From a virus, in IMG/VR virus record IMGVR_UViG_3300020165_000008, positions 62,001-126,000 of that record: DNA of 64,000 nucleotides; one strand, given 5' to 3'. The notes under the pieces were generated by a model, which saw only the letters and a list, made by a program, of their open reading frames with translations, was not told where the DNA came from and did not search any database. Position numbers and translations under genes: made by a program. Positions 31,648-40,395 of the stretch are shown here, piece by piece; positions within the stretch are counted from its first letter, which is position 1, and every line of letters starts with the position of its first letter.

Positions 31648-32010
31648 TTAGTCAAACTCCAAACTGTTTGTTTCACGGTTGTAAAAGCAGTAGATGTTTT
31701 TTGCGAGCCATAGATCCACAATGGTTTCCGGATCAACTTCTTCGTCGTTTAGATACCACCATTTTTCTCCGTTGGAACACTCACAAGCCGGGCCATCTTC
31801 ACGGTGAAGCTTTCCGTTTAGCCACCACGCTTTGTATCCGTTGGCCCTCTCAATAGCCGGACCATCTTCACGGTGAAGCTTATCGTTTAGGAACCACTTT
31901 TTGGTTCCGTCGGCATCCTCAACAGCCGGACCATCTTCACGGTGATGCTTTCCGTTTAGATACCACACTTTGTCTCCGTTGGGATAAGTTTTACATTCAG
32001 GTTTATTCAT
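31648..32010 (-). CDS. HREDGPA-repeat protein, type A, three units
   Basis: 120 aa: MNKPECKTYPNG cap, three 23-aa units, then the type A tail DPETIVDLWLAKNIYCFYN ending LEFD (most copies end LEFE). It is the last gene of array 1 and lies 2 nt after its upstream copy. Confidence 0.78.
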   Translation of the reverse strand: MNKPECKTYPNGDKVWYLNGKHHREDGPAVEDADGTKKWFLNDKLHREDGPAIERANGYKAWWLNGKLHREDGPACECSNGEKWWYLNDEEVDPETIVDLWLAKNIYCFYNRETNSLEFD

Positions 32011-32012
32011 CT

Positions 32013-32513
32013 TTACTCAAACTCTAAACTGTCCGTTTCAGAGTTGTAGAAACAGTAGATGTTCTGGGCCAAGTAGCGATCAACCAATGTCTCTGGCGAA
32101 ACTAGTGCTCCGTCCAGGCACCACCCCTTGTTCCCGTAAGCGTCTATGATCGCCGGACCATCTTCACGGTGACGCTTTCCGTTTAGCCACCATTCTTTGG
32201 TTCCGTCGACACACTCTATAGCCGGGCCATCTTCACGGTGACGCTTTCCGTTTAGACACCACACTTTGTATCCGTTGGCCCACTCGCAAGCCGGACCATC
32301 TTCACGGTGGCGCTTTCCGTTTAGCCGCCATTCTTTGTTTCCGTTGGCCCACTCAACAGCCGGGCCATCTTCACGGTGGCGCTTTCCGTTTAGCCGCCAT
32401 TCTTTGGTTCCGTTGGCCCACTCAACAGCCGGACCATCTTCACGGTGAAGCTTGCCGTTTAGATACCAGTCTTTGTGTCCGTTGGGATAAGTTGTACATT
32501 CAGGTTTATTCAT
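32013..32513 (-). CDS. HREDGPA-repeat protein, type A, five units, divergent tail
   Basis: 166 aa, five units. Its tail is the most diverged of array 1 (SPETLVDRYLAQNIYCFYNS), and the last unit is altered (HREDGPAIIDAYGNK), suggesting older divergence. The stop is followed with no gap by the next copy's boundary. Confidence 0.78.
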   Translation of the reverse strand: MNKPECTTYPNGHKDWYLNGKLHREDGPAVEWANGTKEWRLNGKRHREDGPAVEWANGNKEWRLNGKRHREDGPACEWANGYKVWCLNGKRHREDGPAIECVDGTKEWWLNGKRHREDGPAIIDAYGNKGWCLDGALVSPETLVDRYLAQNIYCFYNSETDSLEFE

Positions 32514-32945
32514 TTACTCAAACTCCAAACTGTTTGTTTCAGGGTTGTAAAAGCAGTAGATGTTCCTTGCCAGCCATAGATCCACAATGGTTTCTGGATC
32601 GGCTTCTTCGTGGTTTAGATACCATTCTTTGTTTCCGTTGGCCCTCTCACAAGCCGGGCCATCTTCACGGTGAAGCTTTCCGTTTAGGAACCATTCTTTG
32701 TGTCCGCTGGCCCTCTCAACAGCCGGACCATCTTCACGGTGAAGCTTGCCGTTTAGGTACCACACTTTGTTTCCGTTGGCATCCTCAACAGCCGGACCAT
32801 CTTCACGGTGATGCTTACCGTTTAGATACCACACTTTGTCTCCGTTGGCCCACTCAATAGCCGGGCCATCTTCACGGTGATGCTTACCGTTTAGATACCA
32901 CACTTTGTCTCCGTTGGGATAAGTTTTACATTCAGGTTTATTCAT
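32514..32945 (-). CDS. HREDGPA-repeat protein, type A, four units
   Basis: 143 aa. The first two units are near-identical at DNA level (WANGDKVWYLNGKHH twice), which looks like a recent unit duplication. TAA and ATG are directly adjacent to the neighbours. Confidence 0.78.
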   Translation of the reverse strand: MNKPECKTYPNGDKVWYLNGKHHREDGPAIEWANGDKVWYLNGKHHREDGPAVEDANGNKVWYLNGKLHREDGPAVERASGHKEWFLNGKLHREDGPACERANGNKEWYLNHEEADPETIVDLWLARNIYCFYNPETNSLEFE

Positions 32946-33377
32946 TTACTCAAACTCCAAACTGTTTGTTTCAGGGTTGTAAAAGCAGTAGATGTTCCTT
33001 GCCAGCCATAGATCCACAATGGTTTCTGGATTGACTTCTTTGTTGTTTAGACACCAATATTTGGTTCCGTTGGTATACTCAACAGCAGGGCCATCTTCAC
33101 GGTGAAGCTTGCCGTTTAGATACCAATATTTGGTTCCGTTGGCATACTCAGCAGCAGGGCCATCTTCACGGTGAAGCTTTCCGTTTAGCCGCCATTCTTT
33201 GCCTCCGTTGGCCCACTCAACAGCTGGGCCATCTTCACGGTGAAGCTTTCCGTTTAGGAACCATTCTTTGTTTCCGTTGGAATACTCACAAGCAGGGCCA
33301 TCTTCACGGTGACGCTTTCCGTTTAGATACCACGCTTTGGTTCCGTTGGGATAAGTTTTACATTCAGGTTTATTCAT
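32946..33377 (-). CDS. HREDGPA-repeat protein, type A, four units
   Basis: 143 aa. Units three and four share the unusual NGTKYWYLN/NGTKYWCLN. Tail VNPETIVDLWLARN. Its GAG-TAA end serves as a weak ribosome site for the following ATG. Confidence 0.78.
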   Translation of the reverse strand: MNKPECKTYPNGTKAWYLNGKRHREDGPACEYSNGNKEWFLNGKLHREDGPAVEWANGGKEWRLNGKLHREDGPAAEYANGTKYWYLNGKLHREDGPAVEYTNGTKYWCLNNKEVNPETIVDLWLARNIYCFYNPETNSLEFE

Positions 33378-33740
33378 TTACTCAAACTCTAAACTGTTTG
33401 TTTCACGGTTGTAAAAACAGTAGATGTTTTTTGCGAGCCATAGATCCACAATAGTTTCCGGATCGACTTCTTCGTCGTTTAGCCACCACTCTTTGGTTCC
33501 GTTGGCCCACTCAACAGCCGGACCATCTTCACGGTGAAGCTTGTCGTTTAGATACCATTCTTTGTCTCCGCTGGCATTCTCACAAGCAGGGCCATCTTCA
33601 CGGTGGCGCTTTCCGTTTAGACACCACACTTTGGTTCCGCTGGGATACTCACAAGCCGGACCATCTTCACGGTGACGCTTTCCGTTTAGATACCACGCTT
33701 TGTGTCCGTTGGGATAAGTTTCACATTCAGGTTTATTCAT
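33378..33740 (-). CDS. HREDGPA-repeat protein, type A, three units
   Basis: 120 aa. The first two units use GPACE in place of the common GPAVE. Standard tail with EEVDPETIVDLWLAKN. Two-nt gap to the upstream copy. Confidence 0.78.
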   Translation of the reverse strand: MNKPECETYPNGHKAWYLNGKRHREDGPACEYPSGTKVWCLNGKRHREDGPACENASGDKEWYLNDKLHREDGPAVEWANGTKEWWLNDEEVDPETIVDLWLAKNIYCFYNRETNSLEFE

Positions 33741-33742
33741 CT

Positions 33743-34174
33743 TTACTCAAACTCTAAGCAATCAGTTTCAACGTTGTAAAAGCAGTAGATGTTCTTTGCC
33801 AGCCATAGATCCACAATGGTTTCCGGATCAACTTCTTCGTCGTTTAGAAGCCATTCTTTGTATCCGTTGGTATCCTCACAAGCCGGACCATCTTCACGGT
33901 GGCGCTTTCCGTTTAGATACCACCCTTTGCGCCCGTTGGCATACTCAACAGCCGGGCCATCTTCACGGTGAAGCTTGTCGTTTAGCCACCACGCTTTGCT
34001 TCCGTTGGCATACTCAACAGCCGGGCCATCTTCACGGTGGTGTTCTCCGTTTAGAAACCATTCTTTGGTTCCGTTGGCCCTCTCAATAGCCGGGCCATCT
34101 TCACGGTGGCGCTTTCCGTTTAGGAACCAATGTTTGTTTCCGCTGGGATAAGTTTTACATTCAGGTTTATTCAT
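33743..34174 (-). CDS. HREDGPA-repeat protein, type A, four units
   Basis: 143 aa from MNKPECKTYPSGNKHW at 34174. A longer frame exists but overlaps the upstream gene, and all siblings start MNKPEC. The start overlaps the upstream stop as ATGA, tying the array to the VWA/MoxR operon. Tail ends NVETDCLEFE. Confidence 0.78.
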   Translation of the reverse strand: MNKPECKTYPSGNKHWFLNGKRHREDGPAIERANGTKEWFLNGEHHREDGPAVEYANGSKAWWLNDKLHREDGPAVEYANGRKGWYLNGKRHREDGPACEDTNGYKEWLLNDEEVDPETIVDLWLAKNIYCFYNVETDCLEFE

Positions 34175-34482
34175 ACATCTTGGAACTTGTGTAGCGATCC
34201 TCTTGACGTGAATCGGTTGATAGGTTTTGTGTAATAGTCTAAAAGCCACTCTTGACTATGCGGGATGCTTTCAGTTTCTTTTGGAGTCGGAAATGTTTGA
34301 AAGTATAGAGGTTCTAACTCCAACTTGACACCTCGGCCTGAATGTCGAACTTGGTTGTCTAGTATCAGTGAAACCAGAGAACATGGAACATAACTTGGAC
34401 CACACTCCTCACAGTCTATGCGAACATTGACTTTCCTCACAACTAAGCTCCCAAGTTGATGACGCATTTGTTCCAACCTCAC
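34171..34482 (-). CDS. protein of unknown function
   Basis: 103 aa. VNVRIDCEECGPSYVPCSLVSL holds three Cys, possibly a metal site. No recognised domain. ATGA-type overlaps on both sides couple it to the VWA gene and to repeat array 1. Confidence 0.65.
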   Translation of the reverse strand: MRLEQMRHQLGSLVVRKVNVRIDCEECGPSYVPCSLVSLILDNQVRHSGRGVKLELEPLYFQTFPTPKETESIPHSQEWLLDYYTKPINRFTSRGSLHKFQDV

Positions 34483-35714
34483 TTTACAACTAGCAGGCGC
34501 TCATTGACTGACTTTGGATCAAATGCTGGCCGTTCGGCATTTGCTTCATTCGTCAGCCACATTCGCTTTACCCGACAAGATCCAGGGGCCGGAGCACACA
34601 AGTCAGTGAGAACAATCAATGCGTCAAACTCTTTGCGCTCATTCACATACTCTGTGGGCGCTCTAAAGTCAGTTCCACCGCAATACACCCTTTCCTTTGG
34701 GCCTTTCTTTCCTTTTTCATGAACATAAACATGCTCGTCAAGAACCTTAGTATCAAATGGCGCAACAGTGAAAGTCGCATACTTTGCAAGTCCATCAAGT
34801 TCAGCAAAGAAACTAGTGAGAAGTTTTTCATCTACCGAGCCTGACATATCCACAGCCACGGCAATGTTTGCAACATAGTTTTGTCGCCGTCCCGGTCGAA
34901 TGTATGGCTTACGCCGATTGATCTTCATTACCGAGTTTCGCTTGTTTGCTTTTTGCGAAGACTGAATGAACTGGCGCAGAACAGACTTCCAATTGATTTG
35001 TGGTGTCAATGCCTCAATGATCTTCTTTCGCATTTCAGCAGACACCATTCCCCAACTAGCAGCCTTTGTAGCTTCATTTGTAGCTTTTTGCAAAATCTGC
35101 TTTGCCTTCTGCTCTGCGATTTCTTGTGATCCACCTGCTGCTTCACTGGGATCGGAAAGCCATTCATCATGATTATCAAAGAACGAGTTTCCACTTGCGC
35201 CTTCACCATCTTCAGAAGCCTGCGATTCTGCCTCCTTCATCATTTCTTTGATCTTCTCTTCTAGCTTGTCCTGGTTTTCTTTCAGGATCTCAAAGTAGAA
35301 GTCAGCAGTTTTATTGTGTGGGAACTTCTCAAGATCCGAGAAAGGACCACGCCCCGGAACTAAGCAGAACTCCGGCAATAGATGACTGATATGATCATTG
35401 ATCGCAAGGTCGGTTGCATAGTTCCAAATCTTCATATACTTTGGTTCTGGCAGCCGAGTCGTAATGTGCTGGTTGATGAAATGAAACAACTCATGAAGAA
35501 TAACACCTCGACGATGCTTTGCCGACAACCCACCCATAAACTCAGGGTTGTACCACATAGTGAACTTGTTCTTTTCTTTGTGGTAGCCAATCGCCGCTGT
35601 TGGCAGATCGTTTGTAGGTGTGCGAGCAATTTGCGCAACGCAATGTGCCAAGAACACTTCGTTCTTTACAGTTGCGAAAAGGTCTTTGTTGAATTCTTTG
35701 CGTGTATATGACAT
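34479..35714 (-). CDS. DUF2201-like metallopeptidase/VWA-domain protein
   Basis: 411 aa. The N-terminal half has GVILHELFHFINQH (HExxH) and IWNYATDLAINDHI, as in the DUF2201 putative metallopeptidase. The C-terminal half is a VWA-like domain with the MIDAS motif AVDMSGSVD and later VLTDL. This protein type pairs with MoxR AAA ATPases as a chaperone or metal-insertion machine; the MoxR gene is directly upstream. Confidence 0.85.
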   Translation of the reverse strand: MSYTRKEFNKDLFATVKNEVFLAHCVAQIARTPTNDLPTAAIGYHKEKNKFTMWYNPEFMGGLSAKHRRGVILHELFHFINQHITTRLPEPKYMKIWNYATDLAINDHISHLLPEFCLVPGRGPFSDLEKFPHNKTADFYFEILKENQDKLEEKIKEMMKEAESQASEDGEGASGNSFFDNHDEWLSDPSEAAGGSQEIAEQKAKQILQKATNEATKAASWGMVSAEMRKKIIEALTPQINWKSVLRQFIQSSQKANKRNSVMKINRRKPYIRPGRRQNYVANIAVAVDMSGSVDEKLLTSFFAELDGLAKYATFTVAPFDTKVLDEHVYVHEKGKKGPKERVYCGGTDFRAPTEYVNERKEFDALIVLTDLCAPAPGSCRVKRMWLTNEANAERPAFDPKSVNERLLVVK

Positions 35715-35768
35715 TATCTTAGCTGGATTCTTTGTATTGACGGAGTTCTTAATTACTAGACGTGCTTA

Positions 35769-36908
35769 CTAAGACTGATTGATCTCATTGTCTGTCCTGT
35801 TGGAGTGCACAAACAGTTGGTTGAGGGCCTTACCACAGTACTTGTGGAATACCTTTCCTTCCTTTGTGCTCGTAACAATCTCCTTGAAGAAGGTTACAGA
35901 GTTGTCTGCCGGGAAAGTATCAGAAGCCATCCACTTTGCAACACGCTTTGCAACACGAGTCACCTCTTTTTCATCAGGATTGGACTTTGACCAGTCAGAG
36001 AACCAACCCAAAGAAACAGCTTGTGATGTATAGCGAGTATGATCAACAGCGTCCCAAGCATTGAAGTCTGGTGTTTTCTTTCCAAGGAGGATATCATCCA
36101 GGCTTACATCAAACTTGTAGTTTTCCAAGAAGGACATAAACCCAACCGCCGCCTCAACACCAATAAAGCCTACTCCTAGATTGTGAATGACTGAAATGTC
36201 AAAACTATCTTTCTTCATTAGACCGGCTGCTTCAAGGCAATCATTGAAGCGCTTCCAAGAACGTCGAGAAGGGTATACTTTGTTAGGTTGGAAATCTCCC
36301 AAGTTCTCCAAGAATACACACACACCGGATGTGCTAGTATTCTTTTGTACGAACTCGGTGATCATCTTGTTGATGTTTCCATCAGTTGCCCATTGGATCC
36401 AATCCTGAACAGATGGTTCAACATCATAGCATACCCACCTATCCATTACAGCAGGATCAAAGTCTCGCACACTGTATTGATCAGCACCTTCACGATCGCC
36501 GCCGTTTGTTGCAGCAATAATCAAAGTTTCAGGGTGTAGATGTTGCCCAGCAATCTTTCTACTATCTGTGAGTTCCATGAATGCCTGAGTAATGTCATCC
36601 GTTCCACGGTCTACCTCATCCAAGAATAGAAGCACCGGACGATCACACGCAATCCAAAGCCTTTCAGTTGGGCTGAACTTGGTATACTCCGATGTTTCAG
36701 AAACAATAGGAAGTCCCACAAGATCACCAACGTCGGCAAGCTGTGAAGCACGAATCTCCACAACAGGAAGTTTTCTTTCACGACCGATCATGTATGCAAC
36801 CTCCGACTTTCCGACACCGTGACGACCTCGGACCATAACGGGAAGTTTCACGTCGAGAATGCTGTTGATAAGCGGAAGAGCAGAAGTAAAATCAAATTGT
36901 ACAGTCAT
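35769..36908 (-). CDS. MoxR-type AAA+ ATPase
   Basis: 379 aa. Walker A GRHGVGKSE, Walker B VLLFLDEVDRG, sensor-1 TLIIAATNGG and an arginine-rich DFDPAVMDRWVC segment identify the MoxR branch. It should act with the VWA protein to remodel a target complex. It is first in the operon behind the class 1 promoter at 36.98 kb, which ends with repeat array 1. Confidence 0.88.
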   Translation of the reverse strand: MTVQFDFTSALPLINSILDVKLPVMVRGRHGVGKSEVAYMIGRERKLPVVEIRASQLADVGDLVGLPIVSETSEYTKFSPTERLWIACDRPVLLFLDEVDRGTDDITQAFMELTDSRKIAGQHLHPETLIIAATNGGDREGADQYSVRDFDPAVMDRWVCYDVEPSVQDWIQWATDGNINKMITEFVQKNTSTSGVCVFLENLGDFQPNKVYPSRRSWKRFNDCLEAAGLMKKDSFDISVIHNLGVGFIGVEAAVGFMSFLENYKFDVSLDDILLGKKTPDFNAWDAVDHTRYTSQAVSLGWFSDWSKSNPDEKEVTRVAKRVAKWMASDTFPADNSVTFFKEIVTSTKEGKVFHKYCGKALNQLFVHSNRTDNEINQS

Positions 36909-36977
36909 ACACTTTCTCCTTTAGAGAGTAATTATAAATGGCTAACCGCTCGCAGTGTAAGACGAGCGCCGCCGGTT

Positions 36978-37020
36978 CATTAGTTAGACGATCGAGCGGA
37001 GGATCTTATCCACATAAAAT
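36978..37020 (-). promoter_or_regulatory. class 1 promoter
   Basis: Minus-strand TTTATGTGGATAAGATCC and CGTCTAACTAATG, 70 nt before moxR. Minus-strand GC-rich sequence followed by T6 just upstream may terminate the previous unit. Confidence 0.8.
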
Positions 37021-37046
37021 CGAAAAAATCGGATCGGGGAGGGCTT

Positions 37047-37412
37047 TTATTCAAGAAAGACTGAAGACAGCCAGCCACTTGTTTCAAGAAGCATTTTCTG
37101 CACCTCCTGAGCACATTCTGTTGCTGCCTTCATTGGGCTGTCTGAATACACCAACCCAAGCTCTTCCCCTTCGGTGGTAAAGATTACACACTCGTAAGCA
37201 AAGTCTTTGTCCTCTTCATTGACATAATACACCCACTCAACAAAGAACGTTCCTTCAAAGTGCGGAATACGTAGTTCTGCCTGTAATGCTACAGTTCCTT
37301 CGTCTGGATCGATCCTTGGTTCTGTGTATAGCTCTGGATACAACCCTGAGATAAGTTCCTCAAGTTCCAGTGCTTTCTGTTCAAAGTATTCTTTCTGTTG
37401 GATCTTTACCAT
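37047..37412 (-). CDS. protein of unknown function
   Basis: 121-aa acidic alpha/beta protein (MVKIQQKEYFEQKALELEEL) with VEWVYYVNEEDKDFAYECVI. Not recognised. AAGGAA site; ACTATTTA about 30 nt upstream. Confidence 0.7.
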   Translation of the reverse strand: MVKIQQKEYFEQKALELEELISGLYPELYTEPRIDPDEGTVALQAELRIPHFEGTFFVEWVYYVNEEDKDFAYECVIFTTEGEELGLVYSDSPMKAATECAQEVQKMLLETSGWLSSVFLE

Positions 37413-37442
37413 GTTTTTTTCCTTGTTCTTGGAGCGTTCTTC

Positions 37443-37450
37443 TAAATAGT
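37443..37450 (-). promoter_or_regulatory. candidate late promoter
   Basis: Minus-strand ACTATTTA, 31 nt before the ATG at 37412. Confidence 0.4.
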
Positions 37451-37477
37451 GTGATGTTGTGTAAGCAATCGATGTTG

Positions 37478-37654
37478 TCAGGTGTTTGCTGCCTCCAGCC
37501 GGCGTGTGTTTCTAATGTAATAAGTTGAGCCGGTCAAGGCACTTTCAACGCAATACATTTCTTCATCGTCATTTTTATCGATAAAAGTAATAGTTCCATA
37601 GTCTGTTCCATCAACTACGACTTCTTGGCTAATTTCAAAATCTGGTGGCCTCAT
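37478..37654 (-). CDS. small beta-barrel-like protein
   Basis: 58 aa from MRPPDFEISQEVVVDG; AAAGGAG supports ATG 37654. The strand pattern DYGTITFIDKNDDEEMYCVE resembles small SH3-like proteins. Function unknown. Confidence 0.6.
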   Translation of the reverse strand: MRPPDFEISQEVVVDGTDYGTITFIDKNDDEEMYCVESALTGSTYYIRNTRRLEAANT

Positions 37655-37682
37655 CTTTTCTCCTTTGTTGTTTGTGTTTGTT

Positions 37683-37874
37683 TTAGGCTTCACCACTAGG
37701 GGGGATTGCTAGTACGATCGATCTGATTTGTTGCTCGAAAAACTCAATCATCTCAGTAGGTTCAGGTTCTTCAAGTCCTGATTCTTCACTTTCTGTGCGA
37801 ACATCTTTAAGAAAAGAAACCCAATCTCCCATTAGTTCGATTGCTTTCAGGTATGTGTATTGTTCTCCTGTCAT
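37683..37874 (-). CDS. small acidic helical protein
   Basis: 63 aa, MTGEQYTYLKAIELMGDW, with a Glu-rich middle. Not recognised. It lies between the tRNA-like element and the next small gene, with a GAGAGAGAAA ribosome region. Confidence 0.6.
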   Translation of the reverse strand: MTGEQYTYLKAIELMGDWVSFLKDVRTESEESGLEEPEPTEMIEFFEQQIRSIVLAIPPSGEA

Positions 37875-37960
37875 TTTCTCTCTCTGCTCTTTTTGTTGTG
37901 GTGGTGCTTTCTTTCAAAAGCGGGGGGCCGAAAAAAGGTTTTGTTTCACAAAATTTTTAG

Positions 37961-38042
37961 TGCCGTAAAGAGGACTTGAACCTCTATCTCCTTTGCCTTT
38001 TGATTGGACTTACTAGGCGGATTTCCTATTTCCCATTACGAC
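37961..38042 (-). ncRNA. tRNA-like element without a normal anticodon arm
   Basis: 82 nt. The ends pair as a 7-bp acceptor (GTCGTAA/TTACGGC) with discriminator A. The T-arm is perfect (AGAGG-TTCAAGT-CCTCT), and GGA/TCC with GG in the loop could be a D-arm. Between them, however, only GCCT/AGGC with a 16-nt loop can pair, so no standard anticodon loop exists. It may be a decayed class II tRNA, a tRNA mimic, or the 3' domain of a longer RNA; a TGTTGG/CCAACA hairpin lies just upstream on the same strand. Confidence 0.5.
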
Positions 38043-38183
38043 TTTTTGTTGGGCTCTCACCAACACTGAGGTTTCGTAATAATATTCGCTTTCCCAAGTT
38101 TACCTCTAACATTGGTCACTAACGGATAACTCGAACAAATGTCCAAGCTCTCAAAAGACTCTTCACAAGAGCAACTTATCTAA

Positions 38184-38498
38184 TCAGGCTTTTGTAATCT
38201 TTAGCCCGTATTGATTAGCCATTTTGATTAGTTCCTGCTCTGATAGTTCTGGCTTTTCTTTCTTTGTTCTTGACGAGATTAGAAACCAGTCAATAAGAGA
38301 AAGAGCGATTGATGTTCCAACTAACAAAGCGTATGCGATCAAAAGCACCTTTCCAAGCTCTAGTTGTAAGGAAAGGATTGTTGCTGCGGCACAGATGCCT
38401 GTAAACTTACCAGCAACAAAACAAGCCAAAGCCACTGTATTGATTGGTGTAAGAGCGCCTTTTACAGCATCGATAGTATGTACGTCGTTCTTTTTCAT
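38184..38498 (-). CDS. small membrane protein
   Basis: 104 aa with two hydrophobic helices (NTVALACFVAGKFTGICAAA; VLLIAYALLVGTSIALSLID), then a basic cytoplasmic tail. Function unknown; location suggests an inner-membrane accessory protein. About 140 nt separate it from the tRNA-like element. Confidence 0.65.
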   Translation of the reverse strand: MKKNDVHTIDAVKGALTPINTVALACFVAGKFTGICAAATILSLQLELGKVLLIAYALLVGTSIALSLIDWFLISSRTKKEKPELSEQELIKMANQYGLKITKA

Positions 38499-38504
38499 AA
38501 GTGG

Positions 38505-39185
38505 CTAAACCTTTTTGAGGTGACGCTCTTCAAAGTAAAGACTGTAAGGTGTGTCCCCTGAGATGTCTATAACTTTGTATAGTTTCGATCCCATAGAAGC
38601 AGTCCAAGTGTCTTTACAGATGCTCTCAATTAAGAACATATGCTTTTCTTTCTTTGCTTTCGCCCAATTGCTATGGCTATAAATGTGTGGCCTGGTTCCT
38701 AACTTACCATATGCGTTTTGTAGAAATATCTGATTTGGACTTTGGCCGTGCGCTCTTACTAGATCACCAACGTCAAAAGCCGGCTCTTTGTTTTTTAGTT
38801 CTAGCCACTTTTGGAAGTAGGTGTTTTCTGTCATCTTGATATACAAAGCCCGATGAGGAATAAACTCTTTGTTGTTTCTTGTTTCTCGGATGACATTAGA
38901 GTAATAAGGCGGGTTTTCTTCGTAGTAAGAGATTACTGCTTCCCACAGTTGCTGGGTGGTTCCATCTTCTTTGAACTGCTTCTCAAATTTGGCTTGTGCG
39001 TTGATCATACTAGGAGCGTGCTTTTGGTATACACCACCTAAAGTATCAATCTGGCGACTTGATAGTTCCCCACGATTCTTGAACTGTGTGCTTAGAGAAT
39101 TTGTAAAACTCTTTTCCCAGTCTGAAAGGCGAGCTTGGATCTTTGAAGAAGCGAGATACTCTAAAGTAGCATTTACATTTTCCAT
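38505..39185 (-). CDS. protein of unknown function
   Basis: 226 aa from MENVNATLEYLASSKIQARL; AAGGAAG precedes ATG 39185. The N-terminal region NRGELSSRQIDTLGGVYQKH is a helical pattern seen in phage proteins near replication genes, but I cannot name a family. A later part has DVGDLVRAHGQSP, a small beta-barrel-like stretch. It has its own class 1 promoter. Confidence 0.65.
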   Translation of the reverse strand: MENVNATLEYLASSKIQARLSDWEKSFTNSLSTQFKNRGELSSRQIDTLGGVYQKHAPSMINAQAKFEKQFKEDGTTQQLWEAVISYYEENPPYYSNVIRETRNNKEFIPHRALYIKMTENTYFQKWLELKNKEPAFDVGDLVRAHGQSPNQIFLQNAYGKLGTRPHIYSHSNWAKAKKEKHMFLIESICKDTWTASMGSKLYKVIDISGDTPYSLYFEERHLKKV

Positions 39186-39227
39186 TTTTTCTTCCTTGGT
39201 AATCGGTGTCGGGGTCATTCTGCGCTC

Positions 39228-39270
39228 AATAGTTAGACGATCGAGCGGAGGATCTTATCCACATAAAATC
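39228..39270 (-). promoter_or_regulatory. class 1 promoter
   Basis: Minus-strand TTTATGTGGATAAGATCC and CGTCTAACTATTG, 43 nt before ATG 39185 and immediately past the end of repeat array 2. Confidence 0.8.
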
Positions 39271-39306
39271 GAAAAAAGTGACGCACCGGAGCGATTTGTT
39301 TCATTT

Positions 39307-39669
39307 TTACTCAAACTCTAAACTGTTTGTTTCAACGTTGTAAAAGCAGTAGATGTTTTTTGCGAGCCATAGATCCACAATAGTTTCCGGATCGACTTCT
39401 TTATTGTTTAGCCACCATTCTTTGGATCCGTCGGCATACTCACAAGCAGGACCATCTTCACGGTGGAGTTCTCCGTTTAGCCACCACACTTTGTTTCCGT
39501 TGGCCCACTCACTAGCCGGACCATCTTCACGGTGGCGCTTTCCGTTTAGCCGCCATTCTTTGGTTCCGTTGGCCCACTCAACAGCCGGACCATCTTCACG
39601 GTGAAGCATGCCGTTTAGATACCAGTCTTTGCTTCCGTTGGGATAAGTTGTACATTCAGGTTTATTCAT
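39307..39669 (-). CDS. HREDGPA-repeat protein, type A, three units
   Basis: 120 aa, MNKPECTTYPNG cap. Units vary at the residues after GPA (VEWANG, SEWANG, CEYADG). Last gene of array 2, about 40 nt before a class 1 promoter region. Confidence 0.78.
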   Translation of the reverse strand: MNKPECTTYPNGSKDWYLNGMLHREDGPAVEWANGTKEWRLNGKRHREDGPASEWANGNKVWWLNGELHREDGPACEYADGSKEWWLNNKEVDPETIVDLWLAKNIYCFYNVETNSLEFE

Positions 39670-40032
39670 TTACTCAAACTCCAAACTGTTTGTTTCAGGG
39701 TTGTAAAAGCAGTAGATGTTCCTTGCCAGCCATAGATCCACAATGGTTTCCGGATCGACTTCTTTATTGTTTAGATACCACACTTTGGTTCCGTTGGCCC
39801 TCTCACTAGCCGGGCCATCTTCACGGTGGCGCCTTCCGTTTAGAAACCATTCTTTGGTTCCGCTGGCATACTCAACAGCCGGACCATCTTCACGGTGAAG
39901 CTTTCCGTTTAGCCACCACGCTTTGGTTCCGCTGGCATACTCATAAGCAGGGCCATCTTCACGGTGACGCTTTCCGTTTAGATGCCACACTTTGTGTCCG
40001 TTGGGATAAGTTGTACATTCAGGTTTATTCAT
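39670..40032 (-). CDS. HREDGPA-repeat protein, type A, three units
   Basis: 120 aa. Contains the rare NGRRHREDG variant in the second linker. The tail has LARN rather than LAKN, a sub-type shared with two array 1 genes, which suggests exchange between arrays. Confidence 0.78.
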   Translation of the reverse strand: MNKPECTTYPNGHKVWHLNGKRHREDGPAYEYASGTKAWWLNGKLHREDGPAVEYASGTKEWFLNGRRHREDGPASERANGTKVWYLNNKEVDPETIVDLWLARNIYCFYNPETNSLEFE

Positions 40033-40395
40033 TTACTCAAACTCTAAACTGTTTGTTTCAACGTTGTAAAAGCAGTAGATGTTTTTTGCGAGCCATAGAT
40101 CCACAATAGTTTCCGGATCGGCTTTTTCGTCGTCTAGATACCACACTTTGGTTCCGTTGGCCCACTCACTAGCCGGGCCATCTTCACGGTGAAGCTTTCC
40201 GTTTAGAAACCATTCTTTGCGCCCGTTGGCATACTCAATAGCCGGGCCATCTTCACGGTGAAGCTTTCCGTTTAGAAACCATTCTTTGCGCCCGTTGGCC
40301 CACTCAACAGCCGGGCCATCTTCACGGTGAAGCTTGCCGTTTAGCGACCACACTTTGTCTCCGTTGGGATAAGTTTTACATTCAGGTTTATTCAT
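40033..40395 (-). CDS. HREDGPA-repeat protein, type A, three units
   Basis: 120 aa. Units one and two are almost identical (NGRKEWFLNGKLHREDG twice), a sign of recent within-gene duplication or conversion. Tail DEKADPETIVDLWLAKN. Confidence 0.78.
   Translation of the reverse strand: MNKPECKTYPNGDKVWSLNGKLHREDGPAVEWANGRKEWFLNGKLHREDGPAIEYANGRKEWFLNGKLHREDGPASEWANGTKVWYLDDEKADPETIVDLWLAKNIYCFYNVETNSLEFE

Larger units (their letters stand above)
31648..34174 (-). repeat. repeat-gene array 1 (six type A genes)
   Basis: Six tandem paralogues made of 69-bp units (23 units in total). DNA-level cores such as GCCATCTTCACGGTG recur every 69 bp. Gene lengths differ by exact multiples of 69 bp. Confidence 0.9.

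Noticed and set aside
38101-38160. Second tRNA with a TTCGAGT loop next to the tRNA-like element
   Set aside because: The flanking bases do not form a T-stem or acceptor stem.
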